Origin: Bacteroidales bacterium
GTDB taxonomy: Bacteria; Bacteroidota; Bacteroidia; Bacteroidales; Bacteroidaceae
NCBI GenBank assembly: GCA_030528715.1
Contig: JAUMYJ010000001.1
Location: 1 to 64,000, forward strand
Length of the DNA: 64,000 nucleotides
Reading direction: 5' to 3'
Positions 63,574-64,000 of the stretch are shown here, piece by piece; position 1 is the stretch's first letter, and every line of letters starts with the position of its first letter. The notes under the pieces are model-generated. The model was not told the origin of the DNA. It ran no database searches and saw only the letters and a program-made list of their open reading frames with translations. Both the position numbers and the translations under genes were made by a program.

Positions 63574-63590
63574 CCATTATACAGCTGTAT
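63574..63590 (+). repeat. Third copy of the TACAGCTGTA motif
   Basis: CCATTATACAGCTGTAT here is identical over 17 bp to 43169-43185. Unlike those sites, the right half diverges and the palindrome is limited to the core. It lies 54 bp upstream of the flippase start. No exact -7 box is visible between it and the ATG. Confidence 0.6.
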
Positions 63591-63643
63591 CGTGCGTGTT
63601 ATACAACATTTTGTTTTCTTATTCCGTACATATTTTCTCACTT

Positions 63644-64000
63644 ATGGCCAACCTCAAATCACTAGCAAAGGAAACTGCCATCTACGGGCTAAGCAGCATC
63701 ATTGGGCGTTTTCTAAACTACCTGCTCGTGCCACTCTACACCAATGCCATGGCTGCTGCTACGGGTGACTATGGCATCGTGACTAACCTTTATAGCTATA
63801 CGGCACTCTTCCTCGTGCTACTCACGTTTGGCATGGAAACAACTTTCTTTCGCTTTGCCAATAAGCCCGGAGTTGACCCACGCCGTGTGTACTCTACGGC
63901 ACTTTGGCTTGTTGTAGGTGTTGGCATCGCTTTCTTAACGCTACTATATGGCTTTTTGCCGCACATTGCCAGCGCACTACACTATACTACCACGCCGCAC
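63644..64000 (+). CDS. Polysaccharide flippase (MOP/Wzx type), N-terminal part
   Basis: Read directly; the frame is open from ATG at 63644 to the window end (119 codons). The start, MANLKSLAKETAIYGLSSII and on to RFLNYLLVPLYTN, matches lipopolysaccharide/O-antigen flippase proteins of the MOP superfamily, with the typical first two helices and conserved amphipathic entry. GDYGIVTNLYSYTALFLVLL and GMETTFFRFANK continue the pattern. It probably moves lipid-linked oligosaccharides across the inner membrane. The rest of the gene lies beyond 64000. Confidence 0.8.
   Translation, partial: MANLKSLAKETAIYGLSSIIGRFLNYLLVPLYTNAMAAATGDYGIVTNLYSYTALFLVLLTFGMETTFFRFANKPGVDPRRVYSTALWLVVGVGIAFLTLLYGFLPHIASALHYTTTPH

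Overview
The window comes from a member of the Bacteroidota, most likely an anaerobic, host-associated Bacteroidales (Prevotellaceae- or Porphyromonadaceae-like). The pointers are many promoters of the Bacteroides type (TAnnTTTG at -7, sometimes with TTTG at -33), few Shine-Dalgarno sequences, a BspA-like DUF285 surface protein, two exported proteins with a short C-terminal tag resembling type IX secretion tails, pyruvate:ferredoxin oxidoreductase, Pta/AckA, and family proteins largely confined to the phylum (DUF3822, DUF4294, DUF5715, DUF3943). The genus cannot be fixed from the sequence alone. Most of the window is chromosomal housekeeping. I see no phage, insertion sequence, CRISPR array, tRNA or rRNA.

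Layout. 1-4.5 kb: cysS-gltX (-) diverging from fabI (+). 4.5-9 kb: a small exported protein, then a calcium P-type ATPase with a UPF0114 membrane protein (-). 9-12.8 kb: sufC-sufD without sufB or sufS, and a DMT transporter. 12.9-16.2 kb: a three-gene envelope operon (DUF4294, LA_2272-type repeat protein, DUF3943). 16.4-24 kb: nifJ, an AAA ATPase, and a DUF438/PAS/DUF1858 sensor-like protein. 23.9-33.6 kb: a division and cell-wall cluster, rsmH-ftsL-ftsI-murE-mraY-murD-ftsW, which ends at a strong bidirectional terminator after ftsW instead of continuing to murG-murC-ftsQAZ. 33.6-36 kb: ABC-F protein and rnpA. 36-40.3 kb: a large sialidase/GH123 fusion and a MATE transporter. 40.5-47.7 kb: thrA, truA, DUF5715, phoH, purC and a winged-helix protein. 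48-50.4 kb: pta-ackA. 50.6-54.3 kb: a BspA-like protein with a 59-residue companion, then DUF3822-rsmD. 54.4-64 kb: RNase P RNA, an O-methyltransferase, rbfA, a LolE-like permease, sbcD-sbcC, a SpmA/SpmB-type protein and the start of a polysaccharide flippase cut by the window end.

How the genes fit together. NifJ, Pta and AckA form the pyruvate to acetyl-CoA to acetate route with substrate-level ATP formation. The rsmH-to-ftsW genes make and polymerise meso-DAP-type lipid-linked peptidoglycan precursors at the septum. The sialidase/GH123 protein would strip sialic acid and then GalNAc from host glycans. The RNase P protein (rnpA) and RNA (rnpB) both lie in this window, about 18 kb apart.

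The most unusual layer is intergenic: long, often perfect inverted repeats, including palindromes of 26, 32 and 42 bp with no spacer, a nested palindrome of 59 bp, and two related hairpin loci sharing a 17-nt word. Several -7 boxes overlap the longest possible reading-frame starts and so decide the true start codons. Two real genes were found by direct reading: a 59-residue protein at 50648-50827 and the partial flippase at 63644-64000.
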